Below, in pieces: positions 53,439 to 62,824 of a DNA stretch of 64,000 bases (its first letter is position 1; the number at the start of each line of letters is the position of its first letter). Under the pieces are notes generated by a model, which saw nothing but the letters and a program-made list of their open reading frames with translations, searched no databases and was not told where the DNA came from. The position numbers and the translations under genes were made by a program. The DNA is from Bacillus sp. P14.5 (GTDB taxonomy: Bacteria; Bacillota; Bacilli; Bacillales; Bacillaceae_B), in contig NZ_NIJF01000117.1 in assembly GCF_003316765.1 (NCBI RefSeq), positions 1 through 64,000 of the forward strand. Direction: 5' to 3'.

Positions 53439-53888
53439 ATGAACAAAGGGCAAAGGTTGATAAAGATCCGGGAACTCATTTCCAATCATGATATAGAGAC
53501 ACAGGATGAACTTGTCGACCGATTGAAGAATGCCAATTTCAATGTGACACAAGCTACTGTTTCACGGGACATTAAAGAACTGCACCTGGTTAAGGTTCCG
53601 CTGATGGACGGCCGTTATAAATACAGTCTTCCGGCTGACCAGAGGTTCAATCCCCTGCAAAAATTGAAAAGGACATTGACGGATGCGTTCGTAAAAATTG
53701 ATTCCGCTGGACATATGCTCGTAATGAAAACGCTGCCAGGAAATGCTAATGCGATAGGTGCCCTTATCGACAATCTCGATTGGGAAGAGATACTTGGAAC
53801 CATTTGCGGTGATGATACATGTTTAATCATCTGCAAAACAGAAAAAGATACGGAGAAAATATCGCAGCAATTTCTTGATATGCTTTAA
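53439..53888 (+). CDS. argR: Arginine repressor/activator ArgR (AhrC)
   Basis: Arginine-dependent regulator of arginine synthesis and breakdown. 149 residues: N-terminal winged helix (VTQATVSRDIKELHLVKV near 40) and C-terminal hexamerisation/arginine domain (GTICGDDTCLIIC near 123). The ATG at 53439 matches the family start MNKGQRLIKIREL; ATG 53436 and GTG 53424 are alternatives. It lies 17 bases before recN, the usual pairing. Confidence 0.95.
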   Translation: MNKGQRLIKIRELISNHDIETQDELVDRLKNANFNVTQATVSRDIKELHLVKVPLMDGRYKYSLPADQRFNPLQKLKRTLTDAFVKIDSAGHMLVMKTLPGNANAIGALIDNLDWEEILGTICGDDTCLIICKTEKDTEKISQQFLDML

Positions 53889-53904
53889 ATGAGGTGAATC
53901 AGTA

Positions 53905-55608
53905 TTGTTACAGGAACTTTCGATCAAAAACTTCGCTATCATTGACGAACTGACAGTATCCATCGAGGAGGGGCTGACGGTACTTACAGGTGAAACGGGT
54001 GCCGGTAAATCCATCATCATCGATGCCGTCCACTTGCTTGTCGGCGGCAGGGGCTCATCCGAGTTTGTCAGACATGGTGAAAAAAAGGCTGAAATTGAGG
54101 GGTTATTTACTCTGGAAGATGAAAAACATCCCTGCTATAAAAAAGCGGCAGAATTCGGGATTGAAGTAGAAGAAGGAATGATCATCCTCAGAAGAGATAT
54201 TTCCGCCCAGGGGAAAAGCGTCTGCAGGATAAATGGAAAACTGGTTACGATTGCAATACTAAGGGAACTTGGGTCAACCCTTATAGATATCCATGGCCAG
54301 CATGAACATCAGGAGCTCATGAATGAAACGCTTCATCTTACATTGCTGGATCAGTTTGCTTCGGCTCAGCTGAAAACATCCCTTCATAACTATAGAGAAG
54401 TATACAAAGAGTTTGAAGCCGTTCAAGGCCGTCTTAAGAAATACAACGAGAATGAGCAAGAAATGGCCCATAGACTTGATTTGATTCAATTCCAGCTCAC
54501 TGAAATTGAAAAAGCCTCTCTAGTGCCGGGAGAGGATGAGTCACTCATGGAAGAGAAAAATAAGCTGATGAATTTTGAAAAGCTCTTCCAGTCCCTTCAG
54601 AATTGCTATAACAGCATACAGGGGGAAGGGCGTGCTTTGGATTGGACGGGCCTTGCCATGAGCCATATTGAAGGCGCAGCGGAAATCGACTCTAAATATG
54701 ACAGTCTTATGGAAGCTGTTACCAACAGTTATTACCTGCTGGAAGAAGCTGCTGGCACAGTGCGTTCAGATTTGGATGAACTGGAATTTGAGCCGGACAG
54801 GCTGAATGTCATTGAAAGCCGCTTAAACGAAATTAATACTCTGAAAAGAAAGTATGGTTCGTCGATTGAAGAAATTTTGGAATACAGTTCTGCAATCGAG
54901 GAGGAAATTGAAACAGTTACAAACAAGGATACGCTCATCCACGATTTGGAAAGTAAATTGAAGTCTTTGGAACAGGATTTATACTTAGAAGCAGAGCAGC
55001 TTTCATCTATACGTAAAAAAGCCGCAAAAAGGCTCACAGGAAAAATTCATGAACAATTGAAGGAACTTTATATGGATAAAACAACATTCGAAGTGCGTTT
55101 TATTCAAGAGCCTTCCAAGTCGGCACAATTCAAATATAGAAAAGATGGAGCGGATCAGATAGAGTTCTATATCTCCACCAACCCTGGAGAACCGTTGAAG
55201 CCCCTTTCGAAAGTGGCTTCAGGAGGGGAGCTGTCCAGGGTCATGCTTGCGTTAAAAACGATTTTTTCTAAGCATCAGGGCATTACTTCCATTATCTTTG
55301 ACGAGGTGGATACCGGTGTAAGCGGGCGTGTTGCACAGGCGATTGCTGAGAAGATTTATCAAGTATCGGTAAATTCACAGGTTATGTGCATATCCCATCT
55401 GCCGCAAGTAGCTGCAATGGCTGATTCCCATCTTTATATTGCAAAAAAATCAACAGGAGGACGGACAAGTACTTCTGTCACGTCCTTGAATGTTGAAGAA
55501 AAAATACGTGAAATAGGCCGGATGATATCAGGTGTTGAAATTACAGATTTGACAAGGGAGCATGCTAAAGAATTGCTTGGTCTTGCTGAATCAATTAAAA
55601 GCAAATAA
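53905..55608 (+). CDS. recN: DNA repair protein RecN
   Basis: SMC-like ATPase acting early in double-strand break repair. 567 residues: Walker A GETGAGKSIIIDA near 30, long coiled-coil region (about 160-350), signature SGGELSRVMLAL near 440 and Walker B SIIFDEVDTGVSG near 463. TTG start after GAGGTGAATC. Co-transcribed with argR, ending at a weak terminator. Confidence 0.95.
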   Translation: MLQELSIKNFAIIDELTVSIEEGLTVLTGETGAGKSIIIDAVHLLVGGRGSSEFVRHGEKKAEIEGLFTLEDEKHPCYKKAAEFGIEVEEGMIILRRDISAQGKSVCRINGKLVTIAILRELGSTLIDIHGQHEHQELMNETLHLTLLDQFASAQLKTSLHNYREVYKEFEAVQGRLKKYNENEQEMAHRLDLIQFQLTEIEKASLVPGEDESLMEEKNKLMNFEKLFQSLQNCYNSIQGEGRALDWTGLAMSHIEGAAEIDSKYDSLMEAVTNSYYLLEEAAGTVRSDLDELEFEPDRLNVIESRLNEINTLKRKYGSSIEEILEYSSAIEEEIETVTNKDTLIHDLESKLKSLEQDLYLEAEQLSSIRKKAAKRLTGKIHEQLKELYMDKTTFEVRFIQEPSKSAQFKYRKDGADQIEFYISTNPGEPLKPLSKVASGGELSRVMLALKTIFSKHQGITSIIFDEVDTGVSGRVAQAIAEKIYQVSVNSQVMCISHLPQVAAMADSHLYIAKKSTGGRTSTSVTSLNVEEKIREIGRMISGVEITDLTREHAKELLGLAESIKSK

Positions 55609-55616
55609 ATAGGAAG

Positions 55617-55656
55617 AGCTTCAGAACCTTAAAGGTTATGGAGTTTTTTTTGTTTT
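55617..55656 (+). terminator. Terminator of recN
   Basis: Stem AACCTT/AAGGTT extended by CT-CA and TG-AG pairs, followed by eight T. Confidence 0.6.
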
Positions 55657-55866
55657 TCTTGTATAATCTTTCGTCAGCTGTGTCAATTTAATCCTATTAT
55701 GTCTGTTGCACAAAGATTTATTCATCTTTTACAGCATTCCCACTGCTATCCAAAATGGGTAGCTTTTTTTACTGAACGGCTGTTATAAATGTTCTCTTTC
55801 AAGGCAAAATTAAAACTGTAGCCAAGAAGAAAGTGTGTGTGGATTAGAAGCGAGGAGAGTGAAAAA

Positions 55867-57153
55867 ATGAATTCAGAATTACTAAGGAAATTGATTGGTG
55901 GAATTCTCCTTGTTTCACTTTGCTTCATAGGATTTTTGAAACCTGTTCAACAATATATACAAATACCAAATGAAATAGTCATGATGCAGGGTGAAGAAGT
56001 TACTCTTCCAAAGGCAGCACCTGTATCGGCAATGTCTGCTTCCAATTCTAAACTGGCAATGAAGGATACGACGGAAGCTTTAACGATTCAGGGCAATGCT
56101 GCAGGAAAAGAAGAAGTTCTCCTTGAGCTTGCGGGTGTTCCGATAAAGAAGGTTGATGTAGAAGTAATCAAGGATTTCAAAGTCATTCCAGGAGGGCAGT
56201 CCATCGGAGTGAAGTTGAATACAGTGGGTGTGCTGGTTGTAGGTCACCATTTGGTACAAACTGAAGAAGGCAAAGTATCCCCTGGTGAGAAGGCGGGAAT
56301 ACAAGTCGGAGACATGATCACAGAAATAAATGGAACAAAAATTGAAGAGCTTTCAGATGTGGCACCTTTTGTTCAAGAGGCCGGCGAAAGCAAAGATGCT
56401 CTGGATGTAGTTGTAAGAAGGGATAAAGAAACGATACAAACAGAATTAAAACCAATAAAAGACAGTAATGAAAAGTCCTATAAACTTGGATTATACATCC
56501 GTGATGCTGCGGCAGGAATCGGGACGATGACCTTTTACGATCCTCAATCGAAGAAATATGGTGCCCTTGGCCATGTTATTTCTGATATGGATACCAAAAA
56601 GCCGATCGTGGTCGAAGATGGAGAGATCGTCCACAGTACTGTCACTTCGATTGAGAAGGGAGCTAATGGCAAGCCGGGGGAAAAGCTGGCCAGGTTCACC
56701 GGAGATAAGGAAGTAATTGGAGATATTACACGCAACAGCCCATTTGGTATTTTTGGAAAGCTGAACAGAGACATCCAAAATGGGATGGTTGATAAAGCTT
56801 TGCCGATTGCATTGTCACATCAAATCAAAGAAGGACCGGCTCAGATTTTAACAGTGGTAGATGGAGAAGAAGTAGAACTATACGATATTGAAATCGTCAG
56901 TACCATCCCTCAAAAATTCCCTGCAACAAAAGGAATGGTCATCAAGGTGACAGACCCAGCCCTTTTAGACAAAACAGGGGGAATTGTACAGGGAATGAGC
57001 GGCAGCCCGATTATCCAGGATGGTAAGCTAATCGGCGCAGTGACACATGTTTTTGTAAATGATCCAACCTCAGGCTACGGAGTCCATATCGAATGGATGC
57101 TGAATGAAGCCGGCATTAATATCTACGAAGAGGAAAGAGAAAAAGCAAGCTGA
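55867..57153 (+). CDS. spoIVB: SpoIVB serine peptidase (forespore signal for sigma-K activation)
   Basis: Secreted into the space around the forespore, SpoIVB cleaves SpoIVFA to trigger pro-sigma-K processing. 428 residues: N-terminal membrane/signal segment (about 8-24), a PDZ domain (about 115-200, VSPGEKAGIQVGDMITEING) and a peptidase domain with GMSGSPIIQDGKLIGAVTHV, Ser at about 380. The ATG at 55867 follows GAGGAGAG. It has its own terminator before spo0A. Confidence 0.95.
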   Translation: MNSELLRKLIGGILLVSLCFIGFLKPVQQYIQIPNEIVMMQGEEVTLPKAAPVSAMSASNSKLAMKDTTEALTIQGNAAGKEEVLLELAGVPIKKVDVEVIKDFKVIPGGQSIGVKLNTVGVLVVGHHLVQTEEGKVSPGEKAGIQVGDMITEINGTKIEELSDVAPFVQEAGESKDALDVVVRRDKETIQTELKPIKDSNEKSYKLGLYIRDAAAGIGTMTFYDPQSKKYGALGHVISDMDTKKPIVVEDGEIVHSTVTSIEKGANGKPGEKLARFTGDKEVIGDITRNSPFGIFGKLNRDIQNGMVDKALPIALSHQIKEGPAQILTVVDGEEVELYDIEIVSTIPQKFPATKGMVIKVTDPALLDKTGGIVQGMSGSPIIQDGKLIGAVTHVFVNDPTSGYGVHIEWMLNEAGINIYEEEREKAS

Positions 57154-57180
57154 CAGGCGGGTGAAACCGTCTGTTTTTTG
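57152..57180 (+). terminator. Terminator of spoIVB
   Basis: ACAGGCGG/CCGTCTGT around GTGAAA, then six T (57153-57179). It overlaps the spoIVB stop. Confidence 0.8.
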
Positions 57181-57287
57181 ATGTTGATACCCGTTGAACC
57201 TAACTGTAATTAAAATCTAAGCTGAAGAGACCTGTTACTTTTGGTTTTTCAATCCTCAAAATTCTGTTAAGATAAACACATAAAGAT

Positions 57288-57298
57288 TTTTCGACAAA
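57288..57298 (-). promoter_or_regulatory. Spo0A box upstream of spo0A
   Basis: TTTTCGACAAA is the exact reverse complement of the 0A-box pattern TTTGTCGAAAA. Together with the box at 57409-57420 it suggests autoregulation. Confidence 0.75.
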
Positions 57299-57391
57299 CC
57301 AATAACCCTCATATCGAATCAGGTCGAAAATGAGAGAAAAATTGAGGAAATAAGAGAAAATATATTATTCTTGAGATTTTTTCTAAAATTT

Positions 57392-57420
57392 AGAGGATTT
57401 CTTATTGCTTTGTCGAAAAT
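57392..57420 (+). promoter_or_regulatory. Sigma-H promoter and 0A box of spo0A
   Basis: AGAGGATTT (57392-57400), 11 bases, then GTCGAAA (57412-57418) fits the sigma-H pattern (RnAGGAwww, 11-12, RnnGAAT) with one mismatch. TTTGTCGAAAAT (57409-57420) is a consensus 0A box overlapping its -10 region. Confidence 0.75.
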
Positions 57421-57483
57421 TTACTTTAGAATGGAAAATAGAGATTGGATATGGATCATATCGGATTGAGGAGGAAAACTGTA

Positions 57484-58263
57484 GTGAATTCAATTAAAGT
57501 GTGTGTGGTAGATGATAATCGTGAGTTAGTATCGTTACTGGAGGAGTATATTTCATCCCAAAATGACATGGAGGTCGTTGGGGTCGCTCATAATGGACAA
57601 GAATGCTTAGAAATGCTGGATGAAGTGCAGCCGGATGTTATTGTGTTAGATATCATCATGCCTCATCTTGATGGCTTGGCTGTACTTGAGCGCATCAGGG
57701 AACGCAATGTCATTCCAAATGTAATCATGCTGACGGCTTTCGGACAGGAAGATGTAACAAAGAAAGCTGTGGACTTAGGGGCTTCCTATTTTATTCTAAA
57801 ACCCTTTGACATGGAAAATCTGGTCAGTCACATCCGTCAGGTAAGTGGAAAATCAAGTCCGGTCTTCAGAAAATCATCTATGACACGATCTGCTGCAGAA
57901 TCAAAGCCTAGGAATCTTGATGCCAACATAACAAGCATTATCCATGAAATTGGTGTTCCTGCCCATATTAAAGGATATCTTTATTTAAGAGAAGCCATCT
58001 CCATGGTGTATAAAGATATTGAACTGCTGGGTTCAATCACGAAAGTTCTGTATCCTGACATAGCCAAGAAATTCAACACGACTGCCAGCCGTGTGGAACG
58101 TGCCATACGCCATGCCATCGAAGTTGCGTGGAGCCGCGGTAATATTGATTCCATTTCGAATTTATTCGGGTACACGGTAAGCATGAGCAAAGCGAAACCT
58201 ACCAACAGCGAATTCATCGCAATGGTTGCCGATAAGCTTCGTTTGGAGCATAAAGCTTCTTGA
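57484..58263 (+). CDS. spo0A: Stage 0 sporulation protein A, master response regulator
   Basis: Endpoint of the sporulation phosphorelay, activating and repressing sporulation and stationary genes. 259 residues: receiver domain with phospho-acceptor Asp56 (VLDIIMPHLDG) and conserved Lys in FILKPFD, then the C-terminal Spo0A DNA-binding domain (about 145-259) with recognition region TTASRVERAIRHAIE. GTG start nine bases after AGGAGG; an upstream ATG at 57445 is rejected. Confidence 0.97.
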   Translation: MNSIKVCVVDDNRELVSLLEEYISSQNDMEVVGVAHNGQECLEMLDEVQPDVIVLDIIMPHLDGLAVLERIRERNVIPNVIMLTAFGQEDVTKKAVDLGASYFILKPFDMENLVSHIRQVSGKSSPVFRKSSMTRSAAESKPRNLDANITSIIHEIGVPAHIKGYLYLREAISMVYKDIELLGSITKVLYPDIAKKFNTTASRVERAIRHAIEVAWSRGNIDSISNLFGYTVSMSKAKPTNSEFIAMVADKLRLEHKAS

Positions 58264-58313
58264 AAGAGTGAGGATTAATATAAGCAATAATACTATCTTT
58301 TAAAGTTAATCAT

Positions 58314-58358
58314 AATCAAAACCTGGTAAATCTTTTGATTTATCAGGTTTTATTTTTC
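58314..58358 (+). terminator. Terminator of spo0A
   Basis: AAAACCTGGTAAATC/GATTTATCAGGTTTT around TTTT, then a T-rich run (58318-58358). Confidence 0.88.
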
Positions 58359-58436
58359 GTGTGACAGGATAGAGGTATAAACGGAAAACGATTTCGATTA
58401 TGAATTTTAGTTCATCATGAAATGGAGTTGCTCTAT

Positions 58437-59168
58437 ATGACCTTAATTTTTGCCCACCGGGGATCTGCAGGGACTCGCCCTGAAAACACAATGGAAGCTT
58501 TTGTGGAAGGAGAGCGTGCAGGTGCAGATGGAATGGAGCTGGATGTTCAGCTTTCAAAAGATGGAGAAGTTGTGGTGATCCATGATGAAACAGTGGACAG
58601 GACGACGAATGGAAAAGGATTTATAAAAGATTTAACACTTAAGGAAATTAAGAAATTGGATGCAAGCTACAAGTTCAAAAAGTTTTTGCAGAAGGTCCGT
58701 ATTCCGACTTTAAGGGATGTTTTTGACTGGATGGAGACAAATGAAATGATTTGCAATATCGAATTGAAGAATGGGATCATTCCATATCCTCAGCTGGAAG
58801 AAAAGGTGGTATCGCTCATTGAGGAATATGGTTTTCAAAAAAGGACCATCATTTCATCGTTTAATCACTATTCGATTGTGCATTGCTACAGACTTAACCC
58901 GGATGTAGAGATTGCCCCGCTATACTCTAACGGTTTGTTTATGCCCTGGGTATATGCTCAATCAATAAATGCCAAAGCGATCCATCCCAACGTAAAGGTG
59001 GCGCCTGATGCACTAATCATTGACTCCATGAAGGCTGGAATTAAAGTGAGGCCTTATACCATAAATAGTGAGACTCTTATGAAACGGCTGTTTACGATTC
59101 AGTGTTCAGCCATAATTACGGATTATCCCGAGAAAGCTGTCAACCTGAAGAAGTCCATGGGAGTGTAA
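58437..59168 (+). CDS. yqiK: Glycerophosphodiester phosphodiesterase family protein
   Basis: Cytosolic GDPD (no signal peptide) of 243 residues, hydrolysing glycerophosphodiesters to glycerol-3-phosphate and an alcohol. Catalytic motifs FAHRGSAGTRPENTMEAF and VVIHDETVDRTTNGKG, metal ligands in NIELKNG. The ATG at 58437 is eight bases after GGAG; the ATG at 58422 is an alternative. By position it corresponds to yqiK of B. subtilis. Confidence 0.85.
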   Translation: MTLIFAHRGSAGTRPENTMEAFVEGERAGADGMELDVQLSKDGEVVVIHDETVDRTTNGKGFIKDLTLKEIKKLDASYKFKKFLQKVRIPTLRDVFDWMETNEMICNIELKNGIIPYPQLEEKVVSLIEEYGFQKRTIISSFNHYSIVHCYRLNPDVEIAPLYSNGLFMPWVYAQSINAKAIHPNVKVAPDALIIDSMKAGIKVRPYTINSETLMKRLFTIQCSAIITDYPEKAVNLKKSMGV

Positions 59169-59267
59169 GGATTACTTTGAATCAAGCAATAGGTAGAGGG
59201 GAATTATCAATAGTACAGAAAAAGAAATTTAGCGCTGAGAGAACTAACAATTAATATCAATGAAATC

Positions 59268-59301
59268 AAAAAATCTATCCATTAAACGGATAGATTTTTT
59301 G
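59268..59301. terminator. Bidirectional terminator at yqzF
   Basis: AAAATCTATCC/GGATAGATTTT around ATTAAAC (59270-59298), with A and T tracts for both strands. Confidence 0.88.
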
Positions 59302-59303
59302 TA

Positions 59304-59546
59304 TTAGGAATCCCTGTTCCTGAAACGGTCCTGAACTTTATTTCTTTTTCGATCTCTATGAAGGATGAAACCGGCAATGAAACCCAGGCCGCCTAAGAAA
59401 AACAGGAGTCCCAGAACGAATTGCAGCCATAATGCCGGAAAAGGCGGCTGAAGTATTCCAAACAGCATATCTCTCATCAGTTTTATTCCCAGTGCTGCAA
59501 GTGCTCCGGGTATAAGCATGATGATTAATGCGATCAATCTTTGCAT
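59304..59546 (-). CDS. yqzF: DUF2627 family membrane protein YqzF
   Basis: 80-residue membrane protein with two helices (about 3-22, RLIALIIMLIPGALAALGIK; 40-62, LQFVLGLLFFLGGLGFIAGFI) and a basic tail HRDRKRNKVQDR. DUF2627, conserved next to bkdR in Bacillaceae; function unknown. It is divergent from bkdR, so it may share the control region. Confidence 0.8.
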   Translation of the reverse strand: MQRLIALIIMLIPGALAALGIKLMRDMLFGILQPPFPALWLQFVLGLLFFLGGLGFIAGFILHRDRKRNKVQDRFRNRDS

Positions 59547-59679
59547 AGCTTTATTCTCCTCTAATCTTTGTTTCTGGAGATATTATATCACAGAAGAAAT
59601 TTGTCAACCAAAGGAAGTTGCGCTAAAATGAGAGAGTATGAAAGATATTGCAGTCTCAATACCAAGAGGTGGAAAGAAC

Positions 59680-61758
59680 TTGCAAAAGGTTTTAGTAGTT
59701 GGCGGTGGAAAAGGCGGAATAGCGATTCTTAGAATTTTGAGGGAAACCTCGATGCTCGAAGTCGCTGCTGTTTGCGACCTGAATGAGGACAGTCCGGGTA
59801 TCCGTTATGCAAAAGAAAACGGAATACCTTTCGGAAATGACTGGACAGAATTTCTCGATGAAGAAATAGATATCATTATAGAAGTCACGGGAGACCAGGC
59901 GGTATTCGAGGCCCTGAGAGAGGCCAGGGGGAAAAATGCTGTCGTCATTCCTGGAAGTGTAGCCTATTTGACGGCAAAGCTTCTTAAAGAAAAGGAACAC
60001 CTTATTGACGAAATGAAGTTTGGCAATTTCAAACGCGATCTCATCCTGAATTCGACGGGTGATGGCATGGTAGGGATCGATACCAGCGGAACGATTATTT
60101 TGTTCAATAGAAGTGCTGAAAAAATGATCGGGACAGCTGCTGCAGATGCTTTGGGGAAACACATCTATGAAGTGATACCTAAAAGTGAACTGCCCAGGGT
60201 GCTTGAGTCCCGTAGAAATGAAGTCAATAAAGAACTGGTTTTGGAAAATGGGCTGAAAATCATTACAAACCGAATCCCGATGATCACAGAGGATAATGAG
60301 GTCGTAGGTGCTTTTTCTGTATTCAAAGATATAACGGAAGTCGTTAATTTGGCAGAGGAAATTACCGATCTTAAAGAAATCCAGACGATGCTTCAAGCGA
60401 TCATTCAATCAAGTGATGATGCTATATCGGTTGTGGATGAAGAGGGAAAAGGAATAATGATTAACCCTGCCTATACGAGGATAACAGGCCTCGCTGAGGA
60501 AGAAATCATTGGAAAGCCTGCAACTGCCGACATATCCGAGGGTGAAAGTATTCATTTGAAGGTGCTTCAAACTAGGAGGGCAATCAGAGGAAGCAAGATG
60601 AGGGTAGGGCCAAACAAAAAAGAGGTCATCGTCAATGTGGCACCCATCATTGTGGATGGGAAACTTAAAGGCAGTGTCGGCGTCATTCATGACGTATCTG
60701 AGATTCAATCATTGACCAACGAATTGGATAGGGCTAGACGGATTATCAGGACCTTGGAAGCCAAATATTCCTTTGATGATATTGTTGGTGTTTCAGAAGA
60801 GATGAACCTCGCAGTCGAACAAGCGAAACTAGGTGCCAAGACACCGGCAACTGTTTTACTTAGAGGGGAATCCGGGACAGGGAAAGAGCTGTTTGCCCAT
60901 GCCATCCATAACGCCAGTGACAGAAAATATAATAAATTTATACGAGTGAATTGCGCTGCGATATCCGAGAACCTGCTAGAAAGCGAACTTTTCGGATATG
61001 AAGAGGGAGCCTTCTCGGGTGCCAAGCGCGGCGGGAAGAAAGGATTATTTGAAGAAGCGAATAACGGCAGCATCTTCCTTGACGAAATAGGTGAATTGAA
61101 AGCGGATACGCAAGCTAAGCTCCTAAGGGTCCTGCAGGAAAGTGAAATTGTAAGAGTGGGCGGCACGAAGTCGATCAGCATAAATGTAAGGGTCATTGCC
61201 GCGACCAATGTGAATCTTGAAAAAGCTATCTCCAGCGGAAGCTTCCGGGAGGATCTTTACTATAGGCTGAACAGGATGCCGATTCAGATACCTCCTTTGC
61301 GGACGAGAAAAATAGACATCCCGTCTCTAAGCGAGGTGCTCATCCATAAGATCAACCAGGATTATGGACGGAATGTTGAAGGGATTAATCCTTCCGCGAT
61401 GGACAGGCTGATGGATTATCATTGGCCCGGAAATGTTAGGGAGTTGGAAAACATCCTCGGCCGGGCAATAATATTCATGAAATATAATGAAACGATCATT
61501 GAACCGAATCATCTGCCGTTTTTAGAGACAGCTCCGGAACGCAAGGATGCGTTGAATCTTCCTGCAGGTCCGGAGGGCGGTGACCTGGCTTCCATGCTGA
61601 TTCAGTACGAAAAGAATATTATTAAAGAAGTTTTAGAGCATAATAAAGGCAATAAAACGGCTGCCGCCAAATCACTTAATATATCAGTGAGAAATTTGTA
61701 TTATAAGCTGGAAAAACATAAAATTGAATCAGATAGCACGCAAGATCTTGCAGACTAA
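59680..61758 (+). CDS. bkdR: Sigma-54-dependent transcriptional regulator BkdR
   Basis: Enhancer-binding activator of the branched-chain keto-acid (bkd) operon. About 692 residues: N-terminal nucleotide-binding-like domain VLVVGGGKGGIAIL, two PAS domains (about 120-220 and 245-340), AAA+ domain with Walker A ESGTGKE, GAFSGA loop and Walker B IFLDEIGEL, and C-terminal Fis HTH TAAAKSLNISVRNLYYKL. TTG 59680 after AGGTGG gives the family start MQKVLVVGGG; ATG 59638 is an alternative. Confidence 0.9.
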   Translation: MQKVLVVGGGKGGIAILRILRETSMLEVAAVCDLNEDSPGIRYAKENGIPFGNDWTEFLDEEIDIIIEVTGDQAVFEALREARGKNAVVIPGSVAYLTAKLLKEKEHLIDEMKFGNFKRDLILNSTGDGMVGIDTSGTIILFNRSAEKMIGTAAADALGKHIYEVIPKSELPRVLESRRNEVNKELVLENGLKIITNRIPMITEDNEVVGAFSVFKDITEVVNLAEEITDLKEIQTMLQAIIQSSDDAISVVDEEGKGIMINPAYTRITGLAEEEIIGKPATADISEGESIHLKVLQTRRAIRGSKMRVGPNKKEVIVNVAPIIVDGKLKGSVGVIHDVSEIQSLTNELDRARRIIRTLEAKYSFDDIVGVSEEMNLAVEQAKLGAKTPATVLLRGESGTGKELFAHAIHNASDRKYNKFIRVNCAAISENLLESELFGYEEGAFSGAKRGGKKGLFEEANNGSIFLDEIGELKADTQAKLLRVLQESEIVRVGGTKSISINVRVIAATNVNLEKAISSGSFREDLYYRLNRMPIQIPPLRTRKIDIPSLSEVLIHKINQDYGRNVEGINPSAMDRLMDYHWPGNVRELENILGRAIIFMKYNETIIEPNHLPFLETAPERKDALNLPAGPEGGDLASMLIQYEKNIIKEVLEHNKGNKTAAAKSLNISVRNLYYKLEKHKIESDSTQDLAD

Positions 61759-61813
61759 GAAAAAGATTGCGCATTATAATTATTAAAAATGAAGCGTTTT
61801 CAATAGTTGTTAG

Positions 61814-61830
61814 TTGGCACGATTCTTGCA
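61814..61830 (+). promoter_or_regulatory. Sigma-54 promoter of the bkd operon
   Basis: TTGGCACGATTCTTGCA matches the -24/-12 pattern TGGCAC-N5-TTGCW with GG at 61816-61817 and GC at 61828-61829. It is 51 bases before ptb and just after bkdR, its expected activator. Confidence 0.92.
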
Positions 61831-61880
61831 TGTATATAAGAGTGTGAAGGTGAGATTTAGGAAAGGGGTTGAAACAACTT

Positions 61881-62786
61881 ATGAATTTAGACCATTTAAT
61901 AGAACAGGCAACCCATTTGAAAGACGCTACAGTTGCAGTAGCGGCAGCAGAAGACAAGGAAGTCCTGGAAGCTGTTTCCATGGCAGTGGACCGCGGAATG
62001 GCCAAGTTTTTGCTGTTTGGAGACAGTGGGAAGATAAACGAAATTTTGAAAGCTGTTTCACCTGAGCTTTTGGACAGTCCGGCTGTATCTATTCTTCACG
62101 CTGACAGCATAAAAGAAGCTGCTGAATCCGCTGTAAAAGCTGTGAGGAACAACGAGGCAACCGCATTGATGAAAGGAAATATCGCCACTGCGGTGATTTT
62201 GAAGGCGGTTTTAAATAAGGAATTCGGACTAAGAACCGGCAGTGCACTATCACATGTGGCCGTTTTCGAAATTCCGGGCTATGACAGACTGATTGTTTTG
62301 ACTGATGCCGGAATGAATATTGCGCCGGATCTTGAGCAGAAGGTTCAAATCATCAATAATTCGGTTGGCGTTGCCAAAGGAATCGGCATCGAGAACCCGA
62401 AAGTTGCTCCGCTTGCAGCTGTTGAAGTGGTGAATCCATCCATGCAGGCAACAGTGGATGCTGCCGTTCTTACTCAAATGAACAGGAGAGGGCAGATCAA
62501 GGGCTGTGTAGTAGATGGACCGCTTGCACTCGACAATGCTGTTTCACTTGAAGCGGCCGAGCATAAAGGAATTCACAGCGAGGCTGCCGGCAAGGCTGAT
62601 ATATTACTGGTCCCGAATATAGAGACAGGTAATGCACTATATAAATCACTTATTTATTTTGCTGGGGCAAAGGTTGGAGCAGTCATTGCGGGAGCAAAGG
62701 CACCGATTGTCCTTACCTCAAGGGCAGACAGTGCGGAAAGTAAATTGTATTCATTGGCACTGGCGATCTGTTCTGCCTCTAGATAA
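61881..62786 (+). CDS. ptb: Phosphate butyryltransferase (phosphotransbutyrylase)
   Basis: Converts butyryl-CoA (or branched acyl-CoA) and phosphate to acyl phosphate. 301 residues of the phosphate acetyl/butyryl transferase family: GLRTGSALSHVAVFEIP near 118, TDAGMNIAP near 142, GCVVDGPLALDNAVS near 214 and a C-terminal ALTSRADS-type motif. First gene of the sigma-54 bkd operon. The ATG at 61881 follows AAAGGGG by 13 bases; TTG 61869 is too close to it. Confidence 0.92.
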   Translation: MNLDHLIEQATHLKDATVAVAAAEDKEVLEAVSMAVDRGMAKFLLFGDSGKINEILKAVSPELLDSPAVSILHADSIKEAAESAVKAVRNNEATALMKGNIATAVILKAVLNKEFGLRTGSALSHVAVFEIPGYDRLIVLTDAGMNIAPDLEQKVQIINNSVGVAKGIGIENPKVAPLAAVEVVNPSMQATVDAAVLTQMNRRGQIKGCVVDGPLALDNAVSLEAAEHKGIHSEAAGKADILLVPNIETGNALYKSLIYFAGAKVGAVIAGAKAPIVLTSRADSAESKLYSLALAICSASR

Positions 62787-62824
62787 AACTTAAAATATAA
62801 AACATACTCAGGGAGGAAACAAAA